64,000 nucleotides of DNA from Pseudomonas sp. 6D_7.1_Bac1 (GCF_025465945.1 NZ_JANLNW010000078.1:62001-126000), one strand, 5' to 3'. Shown: positions 26,365-34,853, numbered from the stretch's first letter. Program-made: numbers and translations. The notes: generated by a model from the sequence alone, not told the origin.

Positions 26365-27866
26365 GAGTACTGATCCGCGCCGATGCATCGTCGGCCATTG
26401 GCAGCGGCCATGTGGCGCGTTGTTTGACTCTGGCCCAGGTGTTGCGCGAGAGCGGTGCCGAGGTCGTGTTCGCCTGCCGTGTGTTGCCGGGCAATTCCCT
26501 GGCGAGTCTCCAGGCGCAGGGCTTTCGCACGTTTGCCTTGCCCGCGGACTATCCGGGAGAAAACCCGACGCAGGGGATCGAGGCGCTGTTGCCGTGGCAA
26601 GCGGACATAGGCGCCTTGGGTCACTGTCTCGCGGCAGAAAGTCGCTTTGACTGGATTGTGGTTGATCACTACGGTCTCGATCATCAGTGGCAAGCTTCAG
26701 CCCGTCAGTGGACCCGGCGCATCGCTGCGATTGACGACCTGAATAATCGCCAGCATGCAGTCGATATTCTGTTTGATCAAAACCTGACCGCCAACGATCC
26801 GGCGTACGCGCAGCGCGCGCTGAACCCTTGCCGGCAACTGTTCGGTCCTCGTTATGCGCTGATTCGCGACGAGTTCAGGCGTGCGCCGTTGCCGATCAGC
26901 CCTCGGCCGGGCCGGGTGCTGGTGAATTTTGGCGGTCTTGATGGGGCGGGTGAGACCTGGAAGGCCATGCGCGCGCTGGCCGATTTTACCGAGCTGGAAG
27001 TGGATTTCATTGCAGGTAGAGCCAATCCGGCACTGGAGCAGATGCAAGCGATGGCGGCGCAGCGGCCCAAGTGGCGGCTGCAGACCTTCGTCAGCGACTT
27101 TGCACCGTTGATGGCGCAGGCGGATCTGTTCATCGGCGCGGGCGGCGGAACCAGTTGGGAGCGCGCGGCGTTGGGGCTGCCGACCCTCTGCATTGCCGTG
27201 GCGGGGAATCAACAGGCCAATGCCGAGCGCCTGGCTGCGGCGGGTGCTCATGTGTACCTGGGCACCAGCGAGCAGGTGGATGTCGATTGCCTGCGTCAGG
27301 CTGTTGGTTTTGTGCTGAGCAATGTCAGCCTGCGTCAAAGCCTGGCTGAACGTTCGCGTCAATTGGTTGATGGCCTGGGCGCTCGGCGGTTTGCTGTCGC
27401 GTTGAGCGGTGAGAGTCTGCAACTGCGCCAGGCGCAAAGTGCTGACGAACGGCTGTTGTTTGACGGGCGTAATGCCGAGGCCGTGCGTCGCGGGTCGATC
27501 AATCAGGCCCCGATCGATTGGCAGGCTCATCGAGCCTGGATGGCGTCCAGCCTGGCCAATGCGCAGCGGTTATTGCTGGTCGGGCAAACCACCGATGGCC
27601 CCGTCGGAGTGTTGCGCTACGACCGTTGCGGCACACGCGCCGAGATCTCGGTGTATCTCTTCGACGGCCGTTTCGGTGTGGGCTGGGGCAGGGCGCTGCT
27701 GGCGCGTGGTGAGGAATTCGTGAGCCAGCATTGGCCAGACCTGACGGCTATCGAGGCTCAGGTGCTGCCCGCTAACGCGGCTTCGATCAAGCTGTTTGAC
27801 GAGGCTGGGTACACTCAGTCGGCCTGTCGCTTCGAGCGCGTATTAAGGGATCGGATCAATGACTAG
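26361..27866 (+). CDS. pseG: PseG UDP-sugar hydrolase fused to a C-terminal GNAT acetyltransferase domain (PseH-like)
   Basis: Predicted 501-aa fusion. Residues 1-340 are PseG, which removes UDP from UDP-2,4-diacetamido-2,4,6-trideoxy-altrose. It has GSGHVARCLTL with His17 at the position of the catalytic His of Campylobacter PseG, DHYGLDHQW, and the GT-B-like GAGGGTSWERAALGLP. Residues 350-495 are a GNAT fold (LRQAQSADERLLFDGRN, EISVYLFDGRFGVGWGRALL, EAQVLPANAASIKLFDEAGY), a likely PseH, the N-acetyltransferase acting before PseG. No separate pseH is present, so one polypeptide covers two consecutive steps. GTG start at 26361 overlaps the pseF stop. It overlaps pseI by 8 bp. Confidence 0.9.
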   Translation: MRVLIRADASSAIGSGHVARCLTLAQVLRESGAEVVFACRVLPGNSLASLQAQGFRTFALPADYPGENPTQGIEALLPWQADIGALGHCLAAESRFDWIVVDHYGLDHQWQASARQWTRRIAAIDDLNNRQHAVDILFDQNLTANDPAYAQRALNPCRQLFGPRYALIRDEFRRAPLPISPRPGRVLVNFGGLDGAGETWKAMRALADFTELEVDFIAGRANPALEQMQAMAAQRPKWRLQTFVSDFAPLMAQADLFIGAGGGTSWERAALGLPTLCIAVAGNQQANAERLAAAGAHVYLGTSEQVDVDCLRQAVGFVLSNVSLRQSLAERSRQLVDGLGARRFAVALSGESLQLRQAQSADERLLFDGRNAEAVRRGSINQAPIDWQAHRAWMASSLANAQRLLLVGQTTDGPVGVLRYDRCGTRAEISVYLFDGRFGVGWGRALLARGEEFVSQHWPDLTAIEAQVLPANAASIKLFDEAGYTQSACRFERVLRDRIND

Positions 27867-28911
27867 TTTTATGATTGGCTCGCGTTTGATCGGAGCAGAG
27901 GCGTCGCCGTTCATCATCGCTGAGATGAGCGGCAACCATAATCAGTCCCTCGAGGTCGCGTTGCAGATCGTCGAGGCGGCGGCCAAGGCCGGTGCGCACG
28001 CCTTGAAGCTGCAAACCTACACCGCCGACACCATGACCCTGGACCTGGATCACGGCGAATTCTTCATCCAGGATCCCAATAGCCTTTGGGCTGGGTCTTC
28101 GCTGTATGCGCTGTATGAGAAGGCGCATACGCCGTGGGAATGGCACGCGCCGATCTTTGCCCGGGCCAAAGAGCTGGGGATGCTGGCGTTCTCGACGCCG
28201 TTCGATGAGACGGCGGTGGATTTCCTCGAAAGCCTGGATGTGCCGGCCTACAAGATCGCCAGTTTTGAAAATACCGACCTGCCGCTGATTCGCCGGGTGG
28301 CGGCCACCGGTAAGCCGCTGATCATTTCCACCGGGATGGCCAGCATCGCCGAGCTGGATGAAACCGTGCGTGCGGCGCGTGCGGCAGGCTGCAAGGATCT
28401 GGTGCTGCTCAAATGCACCAGCACCTACCCGGCCACGCCTGCCAACAGCAACGTGAGAACTATTCCACACCTGCGCGAATTGTTTGGGTGCGAAGTGGGG
28501 TTGTCCGATCACTCCATGGGCGTCGGGGTCTCGGTGGCGGCGGTGGCCCTTGGGGCGACGGTGGTGGAAAAACATTTCACCCTGGATCGGGCTGCCGGAG
28601 GCGTCGACGCGAGCTTCTCGCTGGAACCGGCCGAGCTGGCCAGCCTGGTGGTTGAGACCGAGCGCGCCTGGCAGGCCCTGGGGCAGGTGCGTTATGGCGT
28701 CACCGAGGCCGAGCAGAAATCGCTGGTGTACCGTCGTTCGCTTTACGTCGCCCAGGACATGGCCGCCGGTGAGGTGTTCACGCCCCAGAACCTGCGGGCC
28801 ATCCGCCCGGGTCTGGGCCTGGCACCCAAGCATGCGCAAAGCATTATCGGACGACGTGCCCGCGAGCCTCTAAAGCGCGGCACGCCGCTGGCCTGGTCGC
28901 TCATTGAATGA
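27859..28911 (+). CDS. pseI: Pseudaminic acid synthase
   Basis: Predicted 350-aa NeuB-family enzyme that condenses 2,4-diacetamido-2,4,6-trideoxy-altrose with phosphoenolpyruvate. The TIM-barrel part (1-280) has FIIAEMSGNHNQSLEVAL, LKLQTYTADTMTLD and GLSDHSMGVGVSVAAVALGA; the C-terminal antifreeze-like SAF domain (about 285-350) has RRSLYVAQDMAAGEVFTPQNLRAIRPG. The length is normal. It is the last gene of the tightly overlapping pse run. Confidence 0.95.
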   Translation: MTSFMIGSRLIGAEASPFIIAEMSGNHNQSLEVALQIVEAAAKAGAHALKLQTYTADTMTLDLDHGEFFIQDPNSLWAGSSLYALYEKAHTPWEWHAPIFARAKELGMLAFSTPFDETAVDFLESLDVPAYKIASFENTDLPLIRRVAATGKPLIISTGMASIAELDETVRAARAAGCKDLVLLKCTSTYPATPANSNVRTIPHLRELFGCEVGLSDHSMGVGVSVAAVALGATVVEKHFTLDRAAGGVDASFSLEPAELASLVVETERAWQALGQVRYGVTEAEQKSLVYRRSLYVAQDMAAGEVFTPQNLRAIRPGLGLAPKHAQSIIGRRAREPLKRGTPLAWSLIE

Positions 28912-29137
28912 CGGCTTCTGTGGCTGATTGCTTAAAATAGCGTGACCTGCGAGTCATAACGCGCATCTTCACTGTATTGTATTGATCGGGAAGATGGCGC
29001 CTGGCCGGTAATCGGTTCAGTGATAGCCCTTTAGGCTTCCCGTGGTTGCCCGTTGTGGGCAACGCAAACTCTATGTGTCGGCGCCCCTCGATTCGTGCGA
29101 ACGGGGGTATTCAGCTGTTTATTATTGGGAAGCCGTA

Positions 29138-30064
29138 ATGATTGGCATAAAAAGCATTGCGAGCTACGTACCTGTAGCCGGCGTGGACAATTACGCACAA
29201 GGTGCAAAATTCGAAAAGGATGAGGAATTCATCCTGGGCAAGATCGGCTCTGCCTTCCTGCCGCGTAAAGACGCCGGGCAGGAAACCTCGGACCTGTGCG
29301 TTGAAGCGGTCAATACGCTGTTTGCCAACAACCCCGAGCTCAAGCGCGAATCGATCGATGTGCTGATCGTCGTGACCCAGAACGGTGACGAAGAAGGTCT
29401 GCCGCACACCGCCGCGATCGTTCAGGACAAGCTCGGTCTGCCGACCACCGTTGCTGCCTTCGATATCTCGCTGGGCTGCTCTGGCTACGTTTACGGCATC
29501 TATGCGATCAAAGGCTTCATGGAAGCTGCGGGCCTGAAAAACGGCCTGTTGGTGACCGCCGACCCTTACTCGAAAATCGTCGACCCCGAAGATCGCAACA
29601 CCACCATGCTGTTCGGTGATGCGGCCACTGCGACCTGGATGGGCGAAGACGCCCCGTGGCAGTTGGGCAAGGCCAAGTTCGGCACCGACGGTTCTGGCGC
29701 GCCGCATCTGAAAGTCACTGACGGGGTGTTCTTCATGAACGGTCGTCAGGTCTTCAACTTTGCGTTGCTGAAAGTCCCGGCGCATTTACACGAGTTGCTC
29801 GATGAGTCCGGCCTGCACGCCGATGATATCGATGCGTTCTGCATTCACCAGGGCAGTGCGGCAATTGTTGACGCGGTGGCGCGGCGTTTCGAGGGTGATC
29901 CGCAGAAGTTCATCAAGGACATGGTCGAGACCGGTAATACCGTATCGTCGAGCATTCCGTTGTTGCTGGAAAAACACGTACTCGACGCCAAATGGAAGCG
30001 CGTTGCGCTGAGCGGTTTTGGTGTTGGGCTCTCGTGGGGTTCGGCGATTATTTATCGCCCTTGA
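29138..30064 (+). CDS. 3-oxoacyl-ACP synthase III family protein in the flagellin glycosylation island
   Basis: Predicted 308-aa thiolase-fold condensing enzyme. The Cys-His-Asn triad is intact: Cys114 in SLGCSGY, His237 in CIHQGSA and Asn267 in TGNTVSSSIP. A KAS III-like gene is also found in P. syringae flagellin glycosylation islands, so a role in making an acyl group attached to a sugar is likely; housekeeping fatty-acid synthesis is less likely since no other fab genes are nearby. I chose the ATG at 29138; the upstream open frame to 29042 has no family sequence. The gene is separated from pseI by 226 bp and followed by a strong terminator. Confidence 0.85.
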   Translation: MIGIKSIASYVPVAGVDNYAQGAKFEKDEEFILGKIGSAFLPRKDAGQETSDLCVEAVNTLFANNPELKRESIDVLIVVTQNGDEEGLPHTAAIVQDKLGLPTTVAAFDISLGCSGYVYGIYAIKGFMEAAGLKNGLLVTADPYSKIVDPEDRNTTMLFGDAATATWMGEDAPWQLGKAKFGTDGSGAPHLKVTDGVFFMNGRQVFNFALLKVPAHLHELLDESGLHADDIDAFCIHQGSAAIVDAVARRFEGDPQKFIKDMVETGNTVSSSIPLLLEKHVLDAKWKRVALSGFGVGLSWGSAIIYRP

Positions 30065-30087
30065 ACTAAATCCTGTGGCATAAAAAA

Positions 30088-30122
30088 AGCGTCCAAGGTG
30101 TAACCTTGGACGCTATTTTTTT
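30088..30122 (+). terminator. Rho-independent terminator
   Basis: AGCGTCCAAGGT and ACCTTGGACGCT form a perfect 12-bp stem with a 3-nt loop, followed by a run of seven T. A-run on the 5' side makes it potentially bidirectional. It ends the KAS III-like transcript before maf. Confidence 0.95.
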
Positions 30123-30145
30123 GCCTGAATGACGACCGAGGCAGC

Positions 30146-31438
30146 ATGAGCGACAGCGTTGAAGACAATTTCCAGGTGATAGAGAGTCGCTGGCCGGCGC
30201 TGCATGTACGGTTGATGACTGAAGACAGTGCGGCGATTCAGGCTGAGTTGGTGGAAGGTTTGGGGTCGACCCTGAGCATTGCCGGAATCCAGCTCACCAG
30301 TCGCCATGACCGCACGCGTGAAGCGCGGTTGCAAGCGGCCAGTCTGCCACCGGCGAGCCCCGTGGTGCATGTCTACGGCACAGGGCTGGGTGACTTGCCG
30401 TGTGTGCTGCTTGAAAACACCGAGCTTCAGCGTTTGTACGTGCATATCCTCAACGGTGCGATTTTCTCGTTGACGCTGCAGTTGCTCGATCAGCGGCAGT
30501 GGCTCAGTGATCCAAGGGTCGAGTTGATCTATGCCGGTGACTTGTCGGACATCCACCTGCCGTTTTTTGCGCTGCCGTCCGAGATGCTGCTGGCAGATGA
30601 CTTCAATGCCAAGATTCGCGATCGGCTGATCAGCGAAGTGCACCTTACCTTCAATAATCGTGAGTTCGACCCGCAGTCCCCGGCGATCATTGAGCGGCTG
30701 GAGGAGAGTCGTGAGCTGGTGAGTCGTGACCGCGATGTGGCCGAGTTGTTTGCGACGTGTCCGGGGCGAGAAGTCTACGTGATCGGCACGGGGCCAAGCC
30801 TTGAGCAGCATTTCGATCAGCTTCTGGCGATACGCGAGCGCGAACAGCGGCCCTTGTTCATCAGCGTCGACACTGCCTATCGACCGTTGCGCGAACATGG
30901 CATCACGCCGGATCTGGTGGTCAGTATCGACCGGAGAATCACCTTCAGGCACTTGCCGCCCGAGGACACCGACAACATCCCTCTGGTGTACCTGCCAATG
31001 AGCGACCCGCAGGTACTCAAGGCCTGGAAGGGCACGCGTTACGTCGGGTATTCAGCCAGCCCGGTCTATGCGGCTATCCGCCAGCAGATCAGTAAGGCTG
31101 AGCTCTATGTTGGCGGCAGTGTGATCCATCCGGCGGTGGATCTGGCAGTGAAGATGGGCGCGGACCGGATTACCCTGTTCGGCGCCGACTTTGCGTTCCC
31201 GATGAACAAAACCCATGCCGGCTGGAAGGATGGCGATCTGGGGCCAGGGGTGAGCCAGGCCAGGCACTGGGTGCTCGATGGTCATGGGCTGCGGGTCAGA
31301 ACGCAGCTGAACTTCCGCAGTTACCTGTGTGAGCTGGAACGCTACATTGCCGGGCATCCGCAGGTACGTTTCTTTAACAGCAGCCGGGCAGGGGCGATGA
31401 TTGTGGGAACGACGTTCAATCAGGAGTTCGTGCAATGA
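30146..31438 (+). CDS. Motility-associated factor (Maf) glycosyltransferase, DUF115/MptE-like
   Basis: Predicted 430-aa protein of the Maf family, which transfers pseudaminic or legionaminic acid to flagellin Ser/Thr in other bacteria. The central DUF115 domain (about 195-400) has GREVYVIGTGPSLEQHF, FISVDTAYRPLREHGITPDLVVSID and the GGSVIHPAVDLAVKMGADRITLFGADFAFP signature. Its presence next to a CMP-pseudaminic acid pathway and fliC supports transfer of Pse to flagellin. It has no signal peptide, as expected for a cytoplasmic enzyme acting before export. ATGA overlap with the next small gene. Confidence 0.88.
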   Translation: MSDSVEDNFQVIESRWPALHVRLMTEDSAAIQAELVEGLGSTLSIAGIQLTSRHDRTREARLQAASLPPASPVVHVYGTGLGDLPCVLLENTELQRLYVHILNGAIFSLTLQLLDQRQWLSDPRVELIYAGDLSDIHLPFFALPSEMLLADDFNAKIRDRLISEVHLTFNNREFDPQSPAIIERLEESRELVSRDRDVAELFATCPGREVYVIGTGPSLEQHFDQLLAIREREQRPLFISVDTAYRPLREHGITPDLVVSIDRRITFRHLPPEDTDNIPLVYLPMSDPQVLKAWKGTRYVGYSASPVYAAIRQQISKAELYVGGSVIHPAVDLAVKMGADRITLFGADFAFPMNKTHAGWKDGDLGPGVSQARHWVLDGHGLRVRTQLNFRSYLCELERYIAGHPQVRFFNSSRAGAMIVGTTFNQEFVQ

Positions 31439-31707
31439 GCGGGCTGGCACAATGCATTATCGAGTGTCGGCAATGCGCCGGGTTGTTTCGTCTCGGACGT
31501 GATGTCGAAGCCGCGCTGACCATGGTCGATGTGTTCGATAAGGTGCAGGACCTGCTTTGTCAGCGCTCTGAAGAGATCCAGCAACAGTGGGCGCAATTGC
31601 TCATGTCGATGCTGACCGCTCAGGAGGCGCAGGACTGGCTGGGGTTGGCCGACACAATGGAATATGAATTGATCGATTTGCTGGAAGCCGGTCACGCTCA
31701 CCACTGA
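31435..31707 (+). CDS. Small protein of unknown function co-translated with maf
   Basis: Predicted 90-aa acidic, helical protein (MSGLAQCIIECRQCAGLFRLG, EEIQQQWAQLLMSMLTAQEAQDWLGLADTMEYELIDLLEAG). It starts at an ATGA overlap with maf, so it is almost certainly translated and coupled. I do not recognise a family. Two CxxC-like Cys pairs near the N-terminus (IIECRQCAG) are visible. Its size, acidity and helicity resemble flagellar chaperones such as FliT, but this is only a resemblance. A Maf partner or flagellin chaperone is a reasonable guess. Confidence 0.7.
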   Translation: MSGLAQCIIECRQCAGLFRLGRDVEAALTMVDVFDKVQDLLCQRSEEIQQQWAQLLMSMLTAQEAQDWLGLADTMEYELIDLLEAGHAHH

Positions 31708-31850
31708 ATAGTTTTCTGCCGGCAAGGGCGATCCTCTCGCTTCTCTGTTTTCGGCAATTTCCTGACGTCATTTTTCTCTCGTGGGTCTCGTGCAGGCCTT
31801 TGTTTTCGCGGGGGTGGCAGTGTGATGGCAATATTTTTAAAAAAAGCCCT

Positions 31851-31876
31851 CAAGCAACCTGCAATCGCGACGATAA
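31851..31876 (+). promoter_or_regulatory. Sigma-28 (FliA) promoter of fliC
   Basis: CTCAAG (31849-31854), 14 nt, then GACGATAA (31869-31876), one mismatch to the FliA -10 box GCCGATAA. It lies about 80 bp upstream of the fliC start. Flagellin genes in Pseudomonas are FliA-dependent. Confidence 0.75.
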
Positions 31877-31956
31877 CTACTACGAAGGTTCTCTAGGCCA
31901 CACCCGGCGGTTGCCAGGGCCGGAAGCCGCAGTACCCAACCAACGAGGAACTCACC

Positions 31957-32808
31957 ATGACTTTAGGCGTAAACACTAACGTTGCTTCCCTGCGTGTTCA
32001 GGCAAACCTGAACAAAGCCTCTAACGCTCTGCAGGATTCGATGACTCGCCTGTCTTCCGGCCTGAAAATCAACAGCGCCAAAGACGACGCTGCCGGCCTG
32101 CAGATCGCTACCCGTATGAGCAGCCAGATCCGCGGTCAGACCGTAGCCATCAAAAACGCCAACGACGGTATCTCGATGGCTCAGACCGCTGAAGGCGCTC
32201 TGCAAGAGACCACTAACATTCTGCAACGTATGCGTGAACTGGCTGTCCAGGCACGTAACGGCACCAACGGCACTGCTGACCAGACCGCGACCAACGCGGA
32301 ATTCACTCAGATGTCCGACGAACTGACTCGTATCTCCGCGAGCACCAACCTGAACGGCAAAAACCTGCTGGACGGTTCGGCTGGTAGCATGACCCTGCAA
32401 GTGGGTTCCAACACCGGTACTGCCAACCAGATTACCCTGACCCTGAGCAGCAAGTTCGACGCCGTCAGCCTGTCGGTAGGTAGCGGTACTACTGTTCTGA
32501 CCGGTGCTACCAGCGCTGCTGCTGCTTCGGCTATCGACGGTGCAATCACCGCAATCGACGCTGCACTGGCCACCGTTGGCGCTGTTCGTGCAAACCTCGG
32601 TGCTTCGCAAAACCGTCTGACCAGCACCATCTCCAACCTGCAGAACGTCAACGAAAACGCCACCGCTGCACTGGGTCGCGTACAAGACACCGACTTCGCT
32701 GCGGAAACTGCTAACCTGACCAAGAACCAAACCCTGCAATCGGCTTCCACCGCTGTTCTGGCGCAAGCCAACCAGCTGCCAAACGCCGTACTGAAGCTGC
32801 TTCAGTAA
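31957..32808 (+). CDS. fliC: Flagellin FliC
   Basis: Predicted 283-aa filament subunit. The N-terminal D0/D1 (TLGVNTNVASLRVQANLNKASNALQDSMTRLSSGLKINSAKDDAAGLQIATRM) and C-terminal D1/D0 (NRLTSTISNLQNVNENATAALGRVQDTDFAAETANLTKNQTLQ) are complete. The variable part between them (about 145-200) is very short but Ser/Thr-rich, giving candidate O-glycosylation sites. It is among the short Pseudomonas flagellins. A GAGG ribosome-binding site and a FliA-type promoter precede it. The glycosylation island directly upstream presumably modifies it. Confidence 0.98.
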   Translation: MTLGVNTNVASLRVQANLNKASNALQDSMTRLSSGLKINSAKDDAAGLQIATRMSSQIRGQTVAIKNANDGISMAQTAEGALQETTNILQRMRELAVQARNGTNGTADQTATNAEFTQMSDELTRISASTNLNGKNLLDGSAGSMTLQVGSNTGTANQITLTLSSKFDAVSLSVGSGTTVLTGATSAAAASAIDGAITAIDAALATVGAVRANLGASQNRLTSTISNLQNVNENATAALGRVQDTDFAAETANLTKNQTLQSASTAVLAQANQLPNAVLKLLQ

Positions 32809-32880
32809 TTTTGCAATGAGTTTTGGCGGGGGGGTGCGCTGGTCGTGCTCTTCCGCTTTTTGCTTTTGGAGGTGATGGAC

Positions 32881-33231
32881 ATGGACATGAGCGTAAAGCT
32901 GAACTTGTCTTACCCGGCGGTTAAACCGGTGAGCAGCACTACCGATAAACCGGTCGAGGCGCCTCAGGCCGATAGCGTACCGGCTGTGGCTGGTAGTAAA
33001 GACTCTGATGCCGATAAGTTGAAAGCTGCCGTGCAGGAAATCGAAAAGTTTGTGCAGTCGATCAAGCGCAACCTGGAGTTTTCAATCGATGAAGGGTCCG
33101 GCAAGGTTGTTGTAAAAGTGATTGCCACTGCAACGGGTGAAGTGGTGCGACAAATCCCTTCCGAAGAAGCCTTGAAGCTGGCGGACAGTTTGAATACGGC
33201 GAGCAACGTGCTGTTCGACGCAAAGGCCTGA
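32881..33231 (+). CDS. flaG: FlaG family flagellar protein
   Basis: Predicted 116-aa protein. The C-terminal FlaG domain (about 45-115: KLKAAVQEIEKFVQSIKRNLEFSIDEGSGKVVVKVIATATGEVVRQIPSEEALKLA) is complete; the N-terminus is a disordered Pro/Val/Ser tail. FlaG influences filament length in other Pseudomonas and in polar flagella. I chose the ATG at 32881 because GGAGGTGA (32868-32875) is optimally placed; ATG 32887 is an alternative. It lies between fliC and fliD as usual and no terminator separates it from fliC. Confidence 0.93.
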   Translation: MDMSVKLNLSYPAVKPVSSTTDKPVEAPQADSVPAVAGSKDSDADKLKAAVQEIEKFVQSIKRNLEFSIDEGSGKVVVKVIATATGEVVRQIPSEEALKLADSLNTASNVLFDAKA

Positions 33232-33314
33232 CAACTGGCATGAATAGTGTGTGTACGTTCATTTGACGGCATGAGTGGTCAAAAGTCCGGCAACAGACAG
33301 AAAGGGAGATGCAC

Positions 33315-34763
33315 ATGGCAAGTCCAATTTTACCGGGTACAGGTCTGGGTTCCGGCCTGGATATCAGTTCGATCGTTACTGCGTTGGTCAACGCCGACAA
33401 ATCTGCCAAGCAGACTCAGATCACCACCCAGACCACGCTCACCACCTCGAAGATTTCCGGTGTGGGTTCGCTCAAAAGTGCCTTGGCTGCTTATCAGGCT
33501 GCCATGGACAAGCTTAATAGCTCGACAAGTCCTGCGTTTGCGGGTTTTGCGGCAACTTCATCGACTCCGTCGACCTTGACCGTGACCTCTGATAACACCG
33601 CGGTTAACGGTAATTACAACATTAATGTGAAAAACCTGGCCACCGGTTCCAAAGTTGCCAGTGCTTCATTTGCAGGCGGTGCTACCAGTGCCATTCCGAG
33701 TGGTACGTTGAATATCAGTCAAAATGGCACTGCCTACAGCGTCACTATTCCGTCCGGTGCGACGCTGCAGTCCACTCGCGACGCAATCAACACCACGCTG
33801 ACAGCCCAGGGCATCACGGCCAACATCGTCACTGACAGCAACGGTTCGCGTCTGGTGATCGGGTCGACCGCAACGGGCAAGGGTTCGGACCTTACTGTCA
33901 GTGGTATTGCCGGTCTGGCAATCGACGGCACCAAGATGATGGGGACTATCCCTGATCCGTCGTCGACAACTGGAGGGACGATGCCTGATCCCGCCAGTTC
34001 CGGTACGATCGGTGCGCTGGCCGCTGATGCGAGCCTGACGATTGATGGCCTGGCACTCACCAGCAAAACCAACACCATCAGTCAGGCGGTGGGTGGCTTG
34101 AGCATGACGCTGGTAGCACCGGGTACCTCGACGGTGAACGTGGCGACCAACACCAGCGGTTTGCAGACGTCGATACAGTCGTTCGTCGACGCCTATAACA
34201 CGCTGGTCAAGACAGTGACCTCGCTGACCCAGGCCTCGGCCGATGCCAGTGGCAAGCTGACTGTCTCTGCTGCGCTGACCGGTGACTCGGTGCCTCGTTC
34301 GATCATTGCCGATATTCGTAATCAGCTGGTGACTCCAGGGCCTGGAGGGCAATTGGCGGTGCTGGCGCAATTGGGTATCACCACCGATCAGAAAGCCGGT
34401 ACGCTGAACTTTGACTCTGTCAAGTTCACCACTGCGATGACTACCCAAGGGTTGAGTAGCCAGGTTCAGACGCTGTTCACCGGGACTAACAGCACCAATG
34501 GCCTGCTGGCCCGGATGGGTACGGCGATCAGTCCTTACTTGCAGACCGGTGGGATTCTTGATCAGCGCACCACCAGCCTGAACGTGGCGAAAAACGATCT
34601 GAGCAATCAGCAGGTGGCGTTGGACTTGCGCGTTACCACTATGACCGCGACGCTGAGTGCCAAGTACAATGCCATGGACCTGTTGGTCGGACAGATGAAG
34701 GCGACGTCGACCAGCATCACCTCGTTCTTCAGCTCCTTGAACGCACAGAAGTCCAGCGGCTAA
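33315..34763 (+). CDS. fliD: Filament cap protein FliD (HAP2)
   Basis: Predicted 482-aa cap protein that folds flagellin monomers at the filament tip. The N-terminus ASPILPGTGLGSGLDISSIVTALVNADKSAKQTQI and the C-terminal coiled coil (LVGQMKATSTSITSFFSSLNAQKSSG) are conserved ends; the centre is Thr/Ser-rich. I chose the ATG at 33315, which has AGGGAG six bases upstream, over the ATG at 33309, which directly abuts it. A strong terminator follows. Confidence 0.96.
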   Translation: MASPILPGTGLGSGLDISSIVTALVNADKSAKQTQITTQTTLTTSKISGVGSLKSALAAYQAAMDKLNSSTSPAFAGFAATSSTPSTLTVTSDNTAVNGNYNINVKNLATGSKVASASFAGGATSAIPSGTLNISQNGTAYSVTIPSGATLQSTRDAINTTLTAQGITANIVTDSNGSRLVIGSTATGKGSDLTVSGIAGLAIDGTKMMGTIPDPSSTTGGTMPDPASSGTIGALAADASLTIDGLALTSKTNTISQAVGGLSMTLVAPGTSTVNVATNTSGLQTSIQSFVDAYNTLVKTVTSLTQASADASGKLTVSAALTGDSVPRSIIADIRNQLVTPGPGGQLAVLAQLGITTDQKAGTLNFDSVKFTTAMTTQGLSSQVQTLFTGTNSTNGLLARMGTAISPYLQTGGILDQRTTSLNVAKNDLSNQQVALDLRVTTMTATLSAKYNAMDLLVGQMKATSTSITSFFSSLNAQKSSG

Positions 34764-34778
34764 TCATGAGCCAGCGCC

Positions 34779-34814
34779 AAAAACCCGGCTGCGTTTTTAA
34801 CGCGCCGGGTTTTT
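34779..34814 (+). terminator. Rho-independent terminator after fliD
   Basis: AAAAACCCGGC (34779-34789) and GCCGGGTTTTT (34804-34814) form a perfect 11-bp stem; the 14-nt loop contains a further GCG/CGC pairing. The T-run is part of the 3' arm. It separates fliD from fliS. Confidence 0.9.
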
Positions 34815-34826
34815 GCCTTTTGACTT

Positions 34827-34853
34827 TAAAGTTTTTTGACTCGTAGACGATAC
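34827..34853 (+). promoter_or_regulatory. Candidate sigma-28 promoter for fliS-fliT
   Basis: TAAA (34827-34830), 15 nt, GACGATAC (34846-34853). It matches the FliA consensus TAAA-N15-GCCGATAA in spacing and in six of eight -10 positions. It lies just after the fliD terminator and about 40 bp before fliS. Confidence 0.5.

Noticed and set aside
28933..28959. TAAA-N15-AGTCATAA upstream of the KAS III-like gene as a sigma-28 promoter
   Set aside because: Only four of eight -10 positions match, too weak to call.
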